This document shows, in pieces, positions 1-9,258 of a stretch of DNA of 20,788 bases (position 1 is its first letter; each line of letters begins with the position of its first letter). This DNA comes from Isochrysis galbana. Taxonomy: Eukaryota; Haptophyta; Isochrysidales; Isochrysidaceae. The notes below the pieces were generated by a model. It searched no databases. It was not told the DNA's origin and saw only the letters and a program-made list of their open reading frames with translations. Location: positions 1-20,788 of the forward strand of contig JADDIW010000101.1 of NCBI GenBank assembly GCA_018136815.1. The letters run 5' to 3'. The translations under genes and the position numbers were made by a program.

Positions 1-49
1 ATCCTACCAAGCATGTGCATACCTCAGCAACCCAACCGGTACTCAGCCG

Positions 50-1084
50 ATGCCTCTTCCTCCTGGTGAACCCAACGGCACGTTTGCCAACCCTAGCCGT
101 GGGGATGATCGTAAGATGCGATTCCCAGCAATGTTCATCACCAATGATGAGACAAAGATGCGGGGCAAGCGGAAAGCTGTATACGCCTTTTCCCACGGGG
201 ATAACGGAGGAGTGATTCTGGAAAGACGCAGTCACTCCGAACTCGGTGGCTCAACCAATGAGCCTGCTGGCAAGGTCGCTTGCGCCTCACGGCTGGGCTA
301 CCCGGCGTTCGGCTCAAAGTCTGCAGCCAACGCCATCTACCCCCCATTATCGGCCAGAAGTACTTCTCCACCAATGCATGGGCCCTCCACGTATTCCGCT
401 GACTCGCCACATTCCATGGTGCCCGAGCTGGCTCTACCGCTGGCTTCAGCTCCCGCATTTCTCTCAGGTGGCAACGTAGAGGGAGTTACGGAGGTGAAGA
501 AGACGCTTGGTGGCATAGGCGGCACTCTTGAGCAAAGGGTATTCGACGTGTGGCAAAAGCCAAGTAGTGACAACGCGCGCGAGCGCAAGGCACGCGAGGT
601 GTGGCATAAGCTCCTGGAGTCGTTGCCATCGAAGAAATGCCGGAAGGCATGGCTGCCCGACCCAGACCTGTTCTTCAACGCTGTCGATCACGGCATCTTG
701 CGCGAGACCAAGATTCAACTCGCGCAAGAGTTCGCTATATGCTCCGTAGAGCGACGTCGTGGAGGTGGGCGGCAAATGTGCGAAACTTTCGTGTCCACAC
801 TGCGCCATGTGGCAAACTCATACTTGATGCATGTGCCAGCGGTATCAAAGCCTACGCACGTGCAGCAAGCCCTACGACCACCGGCGGTCGATGACAAGAT
901 TGATCTCGGCTCCGCCCATGTTTCCACAACATTCAAGACAATGGAGCATACGGCGCAAGGCAGTGTCTCATGGTCGACATCACCAACGGAACATGGGTCG
1001 GTGTGCGGAACCCTGCCGTCCCTTGAATTCGAATGGGACGAGCTGGAAAATGAGCTTTTCAACGCCATCGTGGCGACGCCATGA
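50..1084 (+). CDS. hypothetical protein, possibly 5'-partial
   Basis: A 344-codon open frame ends at a TGA at 1082-1084. The frame is open back to base 2, so the true start may lie outside the window or in an earlier exon; the ATG at 50 is only the first one visible. The first 150 residues are rich in Pro, Ser and Gly and look disordered. Residues about 160-275 are more globular and helical, with many Lys and Arg (for example WQKPSSDNARERKAREVWHK and an RRRGGGRQ stretch). The last 25 residues are acidic (EFEWDELENELFNA). I recognise no domain. A reverse-transcriptase or integrase origin was considered because LINE sequence follows, but no such motifs are seen. A chance frame is possible, though 344 codons in sequence of this composition argues against it. 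Confidence 0.4.
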   Translation: MPLPPGEPNGTFANPSRGDDRKMRFPAMFITNDETKMRGKRKAVYAFSHGDNGGVILERRSHSELGGSTNEPAGKVACASRLGYPAFGSKSAANAIYPPLSARSTSPPMHGPSTYSADSPHSMVPELALPLASAPAFLSGGNVEGVTEVKKTLGGIGGTLEQRVFDVWQKPSSDNARERKAREVWHKLLESLPSKKCRKAWLPDPDLFFNAVDHGILRETKIQLAQEFAICSVERRRGGGRQMCETFVSTLRHVANSYLMHVPAVSKPTHVQQALRPPAVDDKIDLGSAHVSTTFKTMEHTAQGSVSWSTSPTEHGSVCGTLPSLEFEWDELENELFNAIVATP

Positions 1085-2056
1085 GGCACGCATCCCCCAA
1101 GAGCTTGGGCTGAGCATCATGCTCCTTACCAGATCATTTCCGTAGGTCAAATAAACGCTAGTCTTCCTCGACAATTGCGTCCTAGAACACACACAGTGCT
1201 TTGCACTGCTCGCCCAGACTCGTTCAATCGCGGCATATCGCAACGCCCTCCCCTGCCCCTTCCGCCGCCGCTCTCCGGCTTCTTCTTTGGTGCGTCAGGT
1301 GCTATGTAGTTGCCCTTGCTTTCACAGGAGCTCTTCCTACAAGCCATAGGTCGCAAAGAACGAGAGCCTCGAATGTGGCAGTGGTGAAGAGGCAGACTCA
1401 TGGTCCATTCCTCATGTTGCTGATTTGCCGCGACAAGCAAGTAGACGCGAATCGACATCGAGGTTTTCTCTCCACCTCGTGGCTTTACTCATGATTTTGG
1501 TATTTTATTCTTCTCCTCAGTTGTGTCGCCACAACAAGCGAACCATGGCAGACCAATGCCGAGGTGTTCTCTCCGTTCAGCAGCGTTCTTCCGGATGGTC
1601 TTCATTGATACTCTGCCATTCTGGTTGCGTCAAGAGCTCGAGGCATACTCCTAAGGTGGGGTCGTCATGTTGTAGTGTACCCGCTCGTTTTGACATTGAT
1701 TTTGGCGCGAGAACATTCGCTTCTCCCTCGTTTCTCGTCGGGACCTATACGAGGAAACCGACGGACATTTCACCCCTTTTGGAGTTCGATTTCTTCATTT
1801 TGAATATTTTATGTGTCCTCTCAAGCAATATTCGGCATCGCGCCATCCCCATGGTTCCATGAGTCTTTAAGCAAGCTTGTGCACACGGATTTGTGTGGCG
1901 TGTTCAAGCTCTGCATGGTGCATGGGCGAAGTCCTTCGTCACGCCATGGAAAATATTCACAAACGTTCATCTCATGACCTAACGATTACTCTCAGAGTAA
2001 GGGCTATGGGAATGGAAAAACAAAAACAACTAAGTTCATTTAGTTCAGCATCCAAC
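1085..2056. other. intergenic region, no gene seen
   Basis: Only short open frames occur, on both strands, and none has a recognisable motif. Composition becomes AT-richer towards the right end. The right half may be 3' flank of the preceding frame or 5' untranslated sequence of LINE copy A, whose left boundary I cannot fix. Confidence 0.4.
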
Positions 2057-2090
2057 TCAGTTTATACTGAAAAACTATTGTTATAGTTTT
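2057..2090 (+). promoter_or_regulatory. tandem stem-loops in the LINE A leader
   Basis: Two hairpins follow one another. TCAGT (2057-2061) pairs with ACTGA (2066-2070). AAAACTAT (2071-2078) pairs perfectly with ATAGTTTT (2083-2090) across the loop TGTT. The second stem ends four bases before the ORF1 ATG at 2095. Copies B and C carry a stem at nearly the same spacing. A role in translation or RNA packaging is inference. Confidence 0.55.
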
Positions 2091-2094
2091 AGCG

Positions 2095-3189
2095 ATGGAG
2101 CGCGCGCCGACCGCTCCCACCTCCCAGCCCTCTGCCGCCACGACGCCCCAACGGGGCCGACCCAAGCCACCGGAGCCCAAGCGCTCGCAACCCTCAGCCC
2201 CTCCCGATCAGGACGTCGAGATGGCGCCACCTCCCTCTCCTCCCAGGCAGCCCCACAGCCAGGGAACAGGCAGAGTCCTGTTCCCTGGTGCAGACCAGAG
2301 CCAGGGCAATGCCCTGCCACAGGCCTCCCTCGACACGCCACCCAACCAAGGACTCCCCATGGGGGCTGGCAGCACTGCTGCCACCCCCATGGTGGCAACT
2401 CCTACCATCAGTGCACCCCTCGGGGGCGGGCACTTGACACAACAATCAATCCTGGGGGCTTTTGCGCCCTCCAACCAACAACCAACACCTGCGCAAAAAT
2501 CCTACGCGGAAGCCGCCCAGAAGGGACCCATGGGGAAGACTCCAATGCAGCAAGCCCAGAAACAACCAGCCCCACAGCCACAGCAGCCATCGCGCAAGCG
2601 GGCCGACCCCCAATCGGACCCCAAGCCGGTTGTCAGCAACAACACACAACTTGCTCCCCCCCCTCTTGATGAGGAGGAAGAGCCGGAAGACACCCCTTTT
2701 TTCATTCAGCTAGCTCAGCTAGCTGACGACAAGAAGGACATCAAAAGTGAAGATGTAGCTACCTTCATGAAATTCCTCCTCTCTAGGCTGGAAGGCCTAG
2801 ACGCAACCCCGGATGGGATGGACAAGGGTCGTAAAGGCCCTTGGATCTTTTACGTCGATGAGGACGCTCACGATCAATTTAAGGCCGCATATGGAGACAA
2901 AGTAAATACGGCACTTTCTGGAGTCCCGCACGAGTTTGGAATCACTTACGGCGCGTTAGCCGATTCGGCCCCTCGCAAGTCGAGCGCCATCCGGTCCTCT
3001 CTCAAAGAGGTGGCGACCTACATCGTATTCCGCATCTTTGACCCGATCAAGGCGTACAAAACCAAGACTAGGCATCTGGCCAGCTCGCTCGAACGCGAGG
3101 GTTTCCACGGCCCCTTCTGGGGATCGGACTGCTCCCGATGGCCGAGCACACGCGAGCGCTTCAAGCGATTTGGATCATCCGGTATCTAA
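2095..3189 (+). pseudogene. LINE ORF1-like protein (copy A), 3' end replaced
   Basis: The 364-codon frame starts at the ATG directly after the leader stem-loop. Residues 1-195 are a low-complexity Pro/Gln/Ser-rich region, and an acidic patch lies near 195-200. Residues about 200-345 form a globular domain that aligns with LINE B ORF1. Matching pairs include SRLEGLDATPDGMDKGRKGPW with NKLEGVDLEPEFVSKSASGPW, and an SSLEREGF/KAVENQGF segment near the end. In LINEs ORF1 is an RNA-binding, RNP-forming protein, and no zinc knuckle is visible here. The last ~25 codons (after about 3115) are out-of-frame ORF2 sequence, so the native end is lost by deletion. Assignment as ORF1 rests on position before ORF2-type sequence and on similarity to copy B. 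Confidence 0.6.
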
Positions 3190-3644
3190 ACCCGTCCACG
3201 GCGGACTGGAAGACGGTCCTGGACCAATGGTTCAGCCGCACTCCACTGGGTAGAGCCGCGGTCTTCTCGAAGGTCGACGCGAAGAGCCTCTCAGCCAGCA
3301 TCTGTGGCAACAACACGCTCCCAGCCTTCTGGAAGCAAGCGCTCGATAACTTCAGACGGATCAAGCTATGCAGGGAAACTAACACGAGGGAAGGGACCCT
3401 GGGCTCCCCGATATGGCATAACTGCTTTCATAAAGCACCTGCTTTACATCACTCGCATAGAGCCAAGTGGGAATCTTTGCAGACGGTTGTCGTTCACAAC
3501 ACCATTAACTCGGACACGGGGGACTTGTACACTGTGGAAGAGTGCGCGGCATACCTACCACGCGGAGAACGTTGGATACGTCATAGGGGCAATTATTTAT
3601 CGACAGGCCCCTTTCTGAAGTCGTGGGTGAAGATAGCAGAATGA
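3102..3644 (+). pseudogene. LINE ORF2 carboxyl-terminal fragment (copy A)
   Basis: In the third frame, open from before 3102 to the stop at 3642-3644, the protein shows the pattern found downstream of the reverse transcriptase in LINE ORF2. It has LQAIWIIRYLNPSTADW, then PAFWKQALDNFRRI, then the GSPIWHNCF signature, then a segment ending VVVHNTINSDTGDLYTVEE and ERWIRHRGNYL. The last block recurs in copy D at 11325-11468. The catalytic reverse-transcriptase motif is absent because that part is deleted. The first ATG in frame (3138) is not expected to be a real start. Confidence 0.65.
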
Positions 3645-3748
3645 TGTGGGATGTGGGAGGTCCCTGGTGGGTCGCACGCTCGATCTCAAGGGTCGCACAG
3701 TCCGGTTGTAACACATCCCCGCCCATTGCGCCGCAGGCGTACGATAGT

Positions 3749-3979
3749 TCAACACGGCCCGACCTCCGACCTCCATGAGGCCGGCAGGCCGGCGGTCATT
3801 AATGGAGTGTGAAAGTAGGCCCATCGTGCCTTGAACAAGGAGTGGATCTTGATGCGCGCTCGCTCTGTCAGGCCCTCGATGCGGTTGGAGTATTTGTGAT
3901 CGAGGGCGAGCATCGAGGCGTAAACGTCTCCGAGCGTGATGCCTTGCTTGCCATCGGTGAGCCTAAGCAAAGTAAGGCT
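3749..3979 (-). pseudogene. hAT-family transposase fragment
   Basis: The minus-strand frame ending at 3749 contains, over its last ~70 residues, LLRLTDGKQGITLGDVYASM, then helical sequence, then SLFKARWAYFHTPLMTAGLP. This follows the hAT transposase pattern of an LLRL.D segment, a G.VY..M segment and an RW......PLH.A.Y block just before the dimerisation region. The histidine of PLHAA is replaced (PLMTA) and the dimerisation domain is missing, so this is a remnant. The frame upstream of 3979 runs into a Pro/Arg-rich G-tract region and is unlikely to be transposase. Assigned by motif memory only. Confidence 0.5.
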
Positions 3980-4164
3980 GCCTCGCCGCATTCCGCTTGC
4001 GCGAGCCCTTGGGCGGCATTGGCGATTGGCGAGGGGGGAGGGGGGGCGTAGGTAGGGGGGAGGGGGGCGTTTCGGGGTTTCGGCTTTCCCCTCCCTCCAA
4101 ATAAACAAAAAACGGCGAAAAGAACCAAAATTAGATTAACATCAAGACACAATATCGTATATAC

Positions 4165-4337
4165 CCATATGACTATAGTCTGATCATAGTCAGTGATTCA
4201 AGCTCCCATGCTATGACTAGTAGTCAATAGTCAGAGGGCTATGCATGACTAGTAGTCTATAGTCAGAGGCTATGGTGTGACTATGACTGCATAGTCAAGG
4301 CCCATAGAATGACTTAGATTGAATCACTTGAATCATG
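4165..4337. repeat. TAGTC/GACTA repeat cluster with flanking inverted repeats
   Basis: The stretch begins with GACTATAGTC and holds two to three imperfect tandem copies, about 28-31 bases each, of a unit that starts CTATG, contains GACTAGTAGTC and ends TAGTCAGAGG (about 4210-4237, 4238-4268 and a diverged third from 4269). GACTA and its complement TAGTC recur at least ten times, so the strand is nearly self-complementary throughout. TGATTCAAG (4194-4202) and CTTGAATCA (4327-4335) bracket it as an inverted pair. Further isolated TAGTCAA motifs occur at about 4526 and 5031. Confidence 0.7.
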
Positions 4338-4340
4338 TAC

Positions 4341-4378
4341 AGCCCTGGCGCGGCATCCGGCAGCGCGCAGCCAGGGCT
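4341..4378. repeat. GC-rich hairpin
   Basis: AGCCCTGG (4341-4348) is the exact reverse complement of CCAGGGCT (4371-4378), and the inner bases CGCG/CGCG extend the pairing. It could be a short terminal repeat pair of a decayed DNA transposon or a simple hairpin. Function unknown. Confidence 0.5.
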
Positions 4379-5682
4379 CTTGTGCAAGCTCGGCCTGATG
4401 TCGGGCCGCGACACCTTGTAGTGGGCCCGTGGCAGGTGCGGGGACGACGAGAAGCGGCGTGGCAATGGTAGGGCAGCGGCGCGCCTTCTCCATTGTCCAT
4501 TGTTGAGGTGCGGCAGAGTCCTCAATAGTCAATAGCGCCTCACTACGCTTATGCTCATTGGAACGGCCCCAATAGACATCTCCACAGCGCGACTTGTTGA
4601 GAGGCGGTGTGGAGACCCTCTTGAGACCCTGTTGCGGCCGTGCAAAACCCCCCGAGTAGAAGATAACGGTATACTAATTAAAAGCAAAACTGTAATCTGG
4701 TCCTCTTTCGACGGAACGCGACTTTTCAGGCGTGATGGTGCGATGGTTGCGATCGATTTCTGTGGGCAATCATGTCGTGAATCACGATTGCAAAGCGCCA
4801 GAGCGCCCCCATTGCCCCCTATTATAACAATAGGTTGCGCGCGCTCAGAAATAGAAGCTCTCTCTCTCACTAAAACTATAACATCAGCAGTTTCACATAG
4901 AACCACAAATGATAGCCATTGGACATGGTACAAGACACCTTGTGATAGATGGTGGGTAGTCGTAATGGAAATATTAGTAGAAGTTGTGTAGAAGTAGTAT
5001 GCTATCTTCAAAGGTATATTTTTGTCGCATAGTCAACAGTCGGTCGGTGTGGGCGACGGGCCGTCGACATGACGAATACAAGCACGCCGATACTGATACT
5101 GTTGAACGCTACTGTTAGCCTTTCGCATGCGGATCACATGGCATGCAACGACCTCCTTGGCTGGTGGTTTCAGACCGCCAATGCCTCGCACTCTGCGGTA
5201 CACCCATAGGCTCCTGACGAGATGCGCACGCTGCCGCGGACATGCGCAACCGGGAGTATCGTGTGGACGTGTCATGCATGTGGTGTACCCCGGCGCTCAC
5301 CACACATGCAACTACGGGGAAATGCGCGTTTTGCTTTTGCGCCGCGCGTCCGGCCATCATACCGGCAGCCAGAAGGCGACCGATCGATGGCCGCTAGTGC
5401 CGATCTGCAAGCAGGCTGGCGAGCTGGAGCAACCGCACGTGCCGCACACCAAGACGCACCGTCTGGGCAGAGCCTCCTTGCGTAGCTCTGAGACCCGCCG
5501 AAAGCTAGTGCTCACGTTGTGCCGCAAATATGTGTGATGAATATGGCGTCGGCCCGAAGCATCCATGCAGCGGGCCGTCATCACGTCATGTTCTCGACGG
5601 GCGTCGGCTTCGAAGGGTTCGCAGCGTGTTGCGGCCCATGGTTGCCGACGCCACTAGATCATCCTGTGGTTTCGTCGTCCCA
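4379..5682. other. no convincing gene
   Basis: Open frames of 80-160 codons occur on both strands (for example 4551-4991 plus against 4529-5011 minus), but they overlap each other and show no recognisable motif. The stretch near the right end is the expected 3' flank of the minus-strand TL17-like gene. GC content falls around 4640-5030. Confidence 0.4.
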
Positions 5683-6703
5683 TCACAGGCACCCAGCGGA
5701 CTCGCGCGTAGGATTGCCAGTGGTGGGGTTCTCTCCCTTGAGCGTCGGGTTCTTGCAAAGCTTCTTCTGATCGAACTGGCCGAGATAGGCGTCCGACCTG
5801 CGCAGTGCGGGCTGTGGTGAGCAGGGGTGCTACACCCGCCACTTGACTGCCCGAGGGCGAGTGCTTTCGGTTCGGGATACACTGCATGCTGCAGTGGGAT
5901 TGACCAGCCTGCACGGGCCCTCAGAATATTTGCATCGAGTCTTCAGCGGCAGGGGGCCACGAGCAGCGGCGCACCAGTCGGTATCGGTCAAATCAGCATT
6001 CTCAAACGTTGTGCCAGATAGGACAGCGTTGTTGAAGATGGCTCCCTGCGATAGAGGAGTGTAGACGTAGAGATGAGCGTCAACGCGATAGCAGCGTGCA
6101 AGAATCGCGTCCGGCGGCAAGCGCTCCTCCGTCCGATGGCCAGCAGCGGCATTGTGCACACCTTGAACGATGCTCCGTTGAAATAGGCGCGATCAACGAC
6201 GCCGTTGGAGAAGTCGGCGCCGTCAAACTTGGCGTTTGGGGCGTAAACCTGAAAAGAGCATGGGGGCGAGGGGCTCACACGAAAGATGCACCGGGCGGCG
6301 ACATCCAGGGCCCAACATTTACCTTGGAGAGCTGCGCCTCTTTGAAGTTCGTCTTCGAAAAGTCACCCTTCTCCATCAGTGCGCCAGAACTGCGGAGGCG
6401 TGAAACGAGGTAGCGAAGCATTGTGAGATGTGCACTCCGTCATGCAAGAGTACTCGCAGGGGCACAGTCCGCCCCTCCTGAGCTCGCCGAAGTGCGCAAC
6501 TATAAGGGGGTCTGGAGTCACAACACGCACAGGTCGAAGGTCGCCGCGTCGCTACCCGACATCTTGCACTCGCGCAGGTCGTAGAGCGTATCGCGCGCTG
6601 CGTTGGCTTGACCCATTGCGGAGGAGACAAACTTGCATCGGTCCTTCTTAGAGGTGTCGATTGGAGGGAACTTGAACTTCTCGGTCCCCCCATCGGCCAA
6701 CGC
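5683..6703 (-). CDS. TL17: thylakoid-lumen pentapeptide-repeat protein, TL17-like (mature part, 5 exons)
   Basis: Joining minus-strand exons 6703-6531, 6389-6323, 6248-6162, 6045-5975 and 5797-5683 gives 170 codons and a TGA. Every intron (141, 74, 116 and 177 nt) is GT-AG and all phases agree. The product starts ALADGG, which fits an AxA lumenal cleavage site, then DRCKFV...GQAN...YDLRECKMSG. Pentapeptide repeats follow (AKFDGADFSNGVVDRAYFNG, then AIFNNAVLSGTTFENADL). It ends with the family tail FDQKKLCKNPTLKGENP and ESAGC. This order matches plant and algal TL17-type proteins, which fold as a right-handed beta-helix in the thylakoid lumen; their biochemical role is unclear. The exon carrying the plastid and lumen targeting signals lies upstream and is not resolved. 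The 6703 boundary is a proposed splice acceptor (GGAAG before GCG), not a start codon. Confidence 0.85.
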
Positions 6704-7084
6704 CTTCCATTGAAGGGAACAGCGTAGCTCCGGTAAGAAACGATTACCCCGGCCGCATAGTTTTCACGGACTCGCTGTCGAGCATTCACTGCCCGCTGCG
6801 CTAGCCATGTGGCACCTTCCCACGTAGCCCTTAGACGAGCAATGGCGGCTCCTTGGACGACAAGCCCACATGCACCCTTCCCTATTGCACCGATCATCTC
6901 CACAAACCCATGCCCGTTCTCCGATTTCCCTTACTCTCAGATCTCCTTGAAACGCTCGTTCGCTGCAGGCAGAATCTCGCGCCCCCCTCTCGCTCGATCG
7001 CTGCCGTATTCATGACCACTCCACTTCTTCTGTCTTCCGGCGTTGGCTCCTCTGCCCACGTCCAACGCCTTACTGTCCCTCGGT
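6704..7084 (-). other. probable 5' part of the TL17-like gene, exons unresolved
   Basis: A lumenal precursor needs an N-terminal bipartite transit peptide, which should be encoded here on the minus strand. One candidate is the ATG at 7013-7011, whose frame reads MNTAAIEREGGARFCLQRTS and continues with Ser/Arg residues before a GTAAGG donor-like site at 6934-6929. A second ATG at 6903 opens a weakly hydrophobic frame. Neither could be joined convincingly to the first certain exon. Confidence 0.25.
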
Positions 7085-7089
7085 CTTAA

Positions 7090-7396
<307 letters not shown>

Positions 7397-7544
7397 TCTC
7401 CTTGCACGCGGTGGCGCGGGCGTGCCTCACCTGCTGGACAGGAGCAACGCTCGAGAGTGCAAGCAGCGACGAGAGCGCCAGCGCCGCCACGCGCGAGCCC
7501 ACTGCCTGCGAGACGTGGAGAGAGGGCAGCGAGACCTTCATCGG

Positions 7545-7546
<2 letters not shown>

Positions 7547-7636
<90 letters not shown>

Positions 7637-7652
7637 TAGTAGTAGTAGTAGT
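7547..7652. repeat. (GA)n microsatellite followed by (TAG)n
   Basis: An uninterrupted GA run covers about 7547-7633 and passes directly into AGT/TAG triplets to about 7652. It is complementary to the CT tract about 250 bases to the left. Confidence 0.95.
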
Positions 7653-8211
7653 TGCTCAGGTGATTATGAAGATGTTCCAGCCTATGAGGAACAATGTTTA
7701 AGAGGAATGACACGCGATCGAAGTATCGATCATCATGCGGAGGAGGAGTGAAGCAAGACAGAAGAGAGAGAGTGTTTAAGAGAAATGCTGTGCGCGCCGC
7801 CGGCGCGCCCCGAGAAAAAAGCGTGCACTACCGGATTGTTGTCCCCTCATATCAACGAATAAAACGTCGATGGAAAAGAAGAAACCGAGTAGAAGGACAA
7901 GGAGAGGAGGGGCCCCCTTGAGAGCCCGGAGAGTCTACTTTTATACTACTACTTTAGAGGAGATTTCCTCGTCCCGCTGATTTTTTTTCTCACCTCACCT
8001 CAGTGAATAAAAAATTCCATCTGGGAAAAGGCTGGTGAGCCTAGATGTTGGATGTTGGCTCCGGCGAGAATTTCGAATTTCGAGATTTTTTTGAACAAAA
8101 TGTGGGTACTTCATCGGAAAAAATGTTGACCGTAATTTGGGTCACGCGGGAGCGAAAGTTGCAAGCCCGCAGCCGGATGACGCCCGCGAGCAACCCACAA
8201 CCCATCATCGG
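7653..8211. other. no convincing gene
   Basis: Only short frames are present. A 75-codon plus frame (7694-7921) contains HYRIVVPSYQR but no further support. T- and A-rich runs occur near 7980 and 8080. Confidence 0.4.
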
Positions 8212-8433
8212 CCTACATGTGAAACACGAAACACAATCAAACTTAGAAATTAAACAGCAAAAACAATATGTTTTTTGCCATCGAAAAAAACCGAGAAAAA
8301 CAGTGTAAAAAGCAGATGTGTGTGGGGGGGGGGGGGGGCCGAAATAAAACAGCGAAAAGCATATGCTTTGGGCCTCCGAAGAAAAAACACTGTTCCTGTG
8401 TTCCTGTTCTTGTGTCCTGTGTTTCACATGTAG
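8212..8433. repeat. short inverted-repeat element with internal duplication (MITE-like)
   Basis: CTACATGTGAAACAC (8212-8226) and its exact reverse complement (8419-8433) bound a 222-base segment. Inside, an approximately 40-base block is present twice in the same direction (from about 8252 and from about 8346), each holding a near or perfect palindrome centred on ATAT. The second copy is AAAGCATATGCTTT (8356-8369). A run of about 16 G lies between the two blocks. No flanking duplication could be assigned, so a MITE origin is only likely. Confidence 0.5.
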
Positions 8434-8764
8434 GATCATTGCGGCCAGCCCCTCGAGGTTGGGCCCGGCCAGGGTTTAGAGTTTCGCGCCCGACCCACCC
8501 AAATTTCGTTGCTTAAATTCGCTAGTATTGCTACAACTTTCGGGACAGCTCGGCCCAAATTTCGCGGCTCGAATTTCGCTCGAAATTTCTTACGCGCGCT
8601 TTGCGCGCATATTAGACAACTAACCACACATACATACGTACATATAAATATACGTACGTATGCGCTAATGTCTATATTACTGCACTGAATCCGTGGAGCC
8701 ATTGGACGCCCGACGTTTCCGAGAGAGGAGGCGCGCCAGCGAGCTCCATGGCAACTGACTACTA
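8434..8764. other. no gene seen; AATTTCG-rich stretch
   Basis: The stretch has several copies of AATTTCG and its complement around 8500-8590, and TACGTA-type palindromes at 8635-8660. No frame longer than 90 codons carries a recognisable motif. Confidence 0.4.
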
Positions 8765-8892
8765 ACTACCTCCGTTCCAAAACTGAGATGTGTGTGAGAG
8801 AGAGCCTTTGTTTGGGAAGCGAGGGCGGCGCACAGAGAAGAGGAGGCACTAGATGGAGGGCCGGGGTGTGGGGAGGGTACATGCTGGCTTAA
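8765..8892. repeat. left terminal inverted repeat arm
   Basis: The outer 22 bases and inner 17 bases match the right arm exactly in reverse complement; the ~89 bases between have diverged. Confidence 0.7.
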
Positions 8893-8982
8893 CAAGGTGC
8901 TTTCGTTGAGGATATTAACGAAAATCTAAAGCGCCCCACAACGTGTCAAAAACGGGCACTCTATTTACTGTCAGAAGCAACG

Positions 8983-9258
8983 TCACGACGATGCGGCAAG
9001 GCGCAAGGCGTGATGGTTTCCACCGGGAGGACCGTTGGTGGTTGAGCTCCTCTTCTTCTTCTTGGGCCCCTTGCCTTGCCACTCATACTCGCCCCTAGTG
9101 CGAGCCCAGCGCTGCTGCGGCGGCGGCTCCACCACCTTCAGCCGCGTCATGCGGCCGCGAGTGCCACGGGCCAAGAGCTTTGGCGCCAATCGTTCGCGTC
9201 GGCCGATTTGCACACCCAGTCCACATTGAAAAGCTGCCCATTTCAAAAAAAAAAACAT
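8983..9258 (-). other. open frame inside the TIR element, unrecognised
   Basis: An approximately 90-codon minus frame lies between the left arm and the nested LINE sequence. It is Arg/Lys-rich (QGKGPKKKKRSS near the end) and reads through the direct repeat at 9228-9246. It may be a remnant of the element's own gene, cut by the later insertion, but no transposase motif is visible and the frame may be chance. Confidence 0.2.
9228..9246. repeat. direct repeat, left copy
   Basis: GAAAAGCTGCCCATTTCAA recurs, with one extra A, at 10951-10970. The two copies bracket the nested LINE segment and look like a target-site duplication or a recombination footprint. A run of A follows this copy directly. 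Confidence 0.6.

Larger units (their letters stand above)
2057..3660 (+). mobile_element. LINE-type non-LTR retrotransposon, copy A, internally deleted
   Basis: This unit holds, in order, a paired stem-loop leader, an ORF1-like frame (from 2095) and the carboxyl end of a LINE ORF2 (to 3644) in another frame. The endonuclease and reverse-transcriptase core that should lie between them is missing, so the copy is dead. Relatedness to copies B and C is seen in the shared leader, the shared MERA(P/A) protein start and the matching central domain of ORF1. Relatedness to copy D is seen in the ORF2 tail. No poly(A) tail or target-site duplication could be identified, so the outer limits are approximate. 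Confidence 0.7.

Noticed and set aside
4165-4337. CRISPR-like array
   Set aside because: Units are contiguous and imperfect with no spacers, and the DNA is eukaryotic.
5830-6159. Minus frame ending at 5830 as the end of the TL17-like protein
   Set aside because: The family tail (FDQKKLCKNPTL...) lies in 5797-5683 and joins perfectly by a phase 2 intron (5974-5798), so the extra residues are intron read-through.
7694-7921. Frame with HYRIVVPSYQR, reminiscent of a glycosyltransferase start
   Set aside because: One short motif only, no continuation of the domain.
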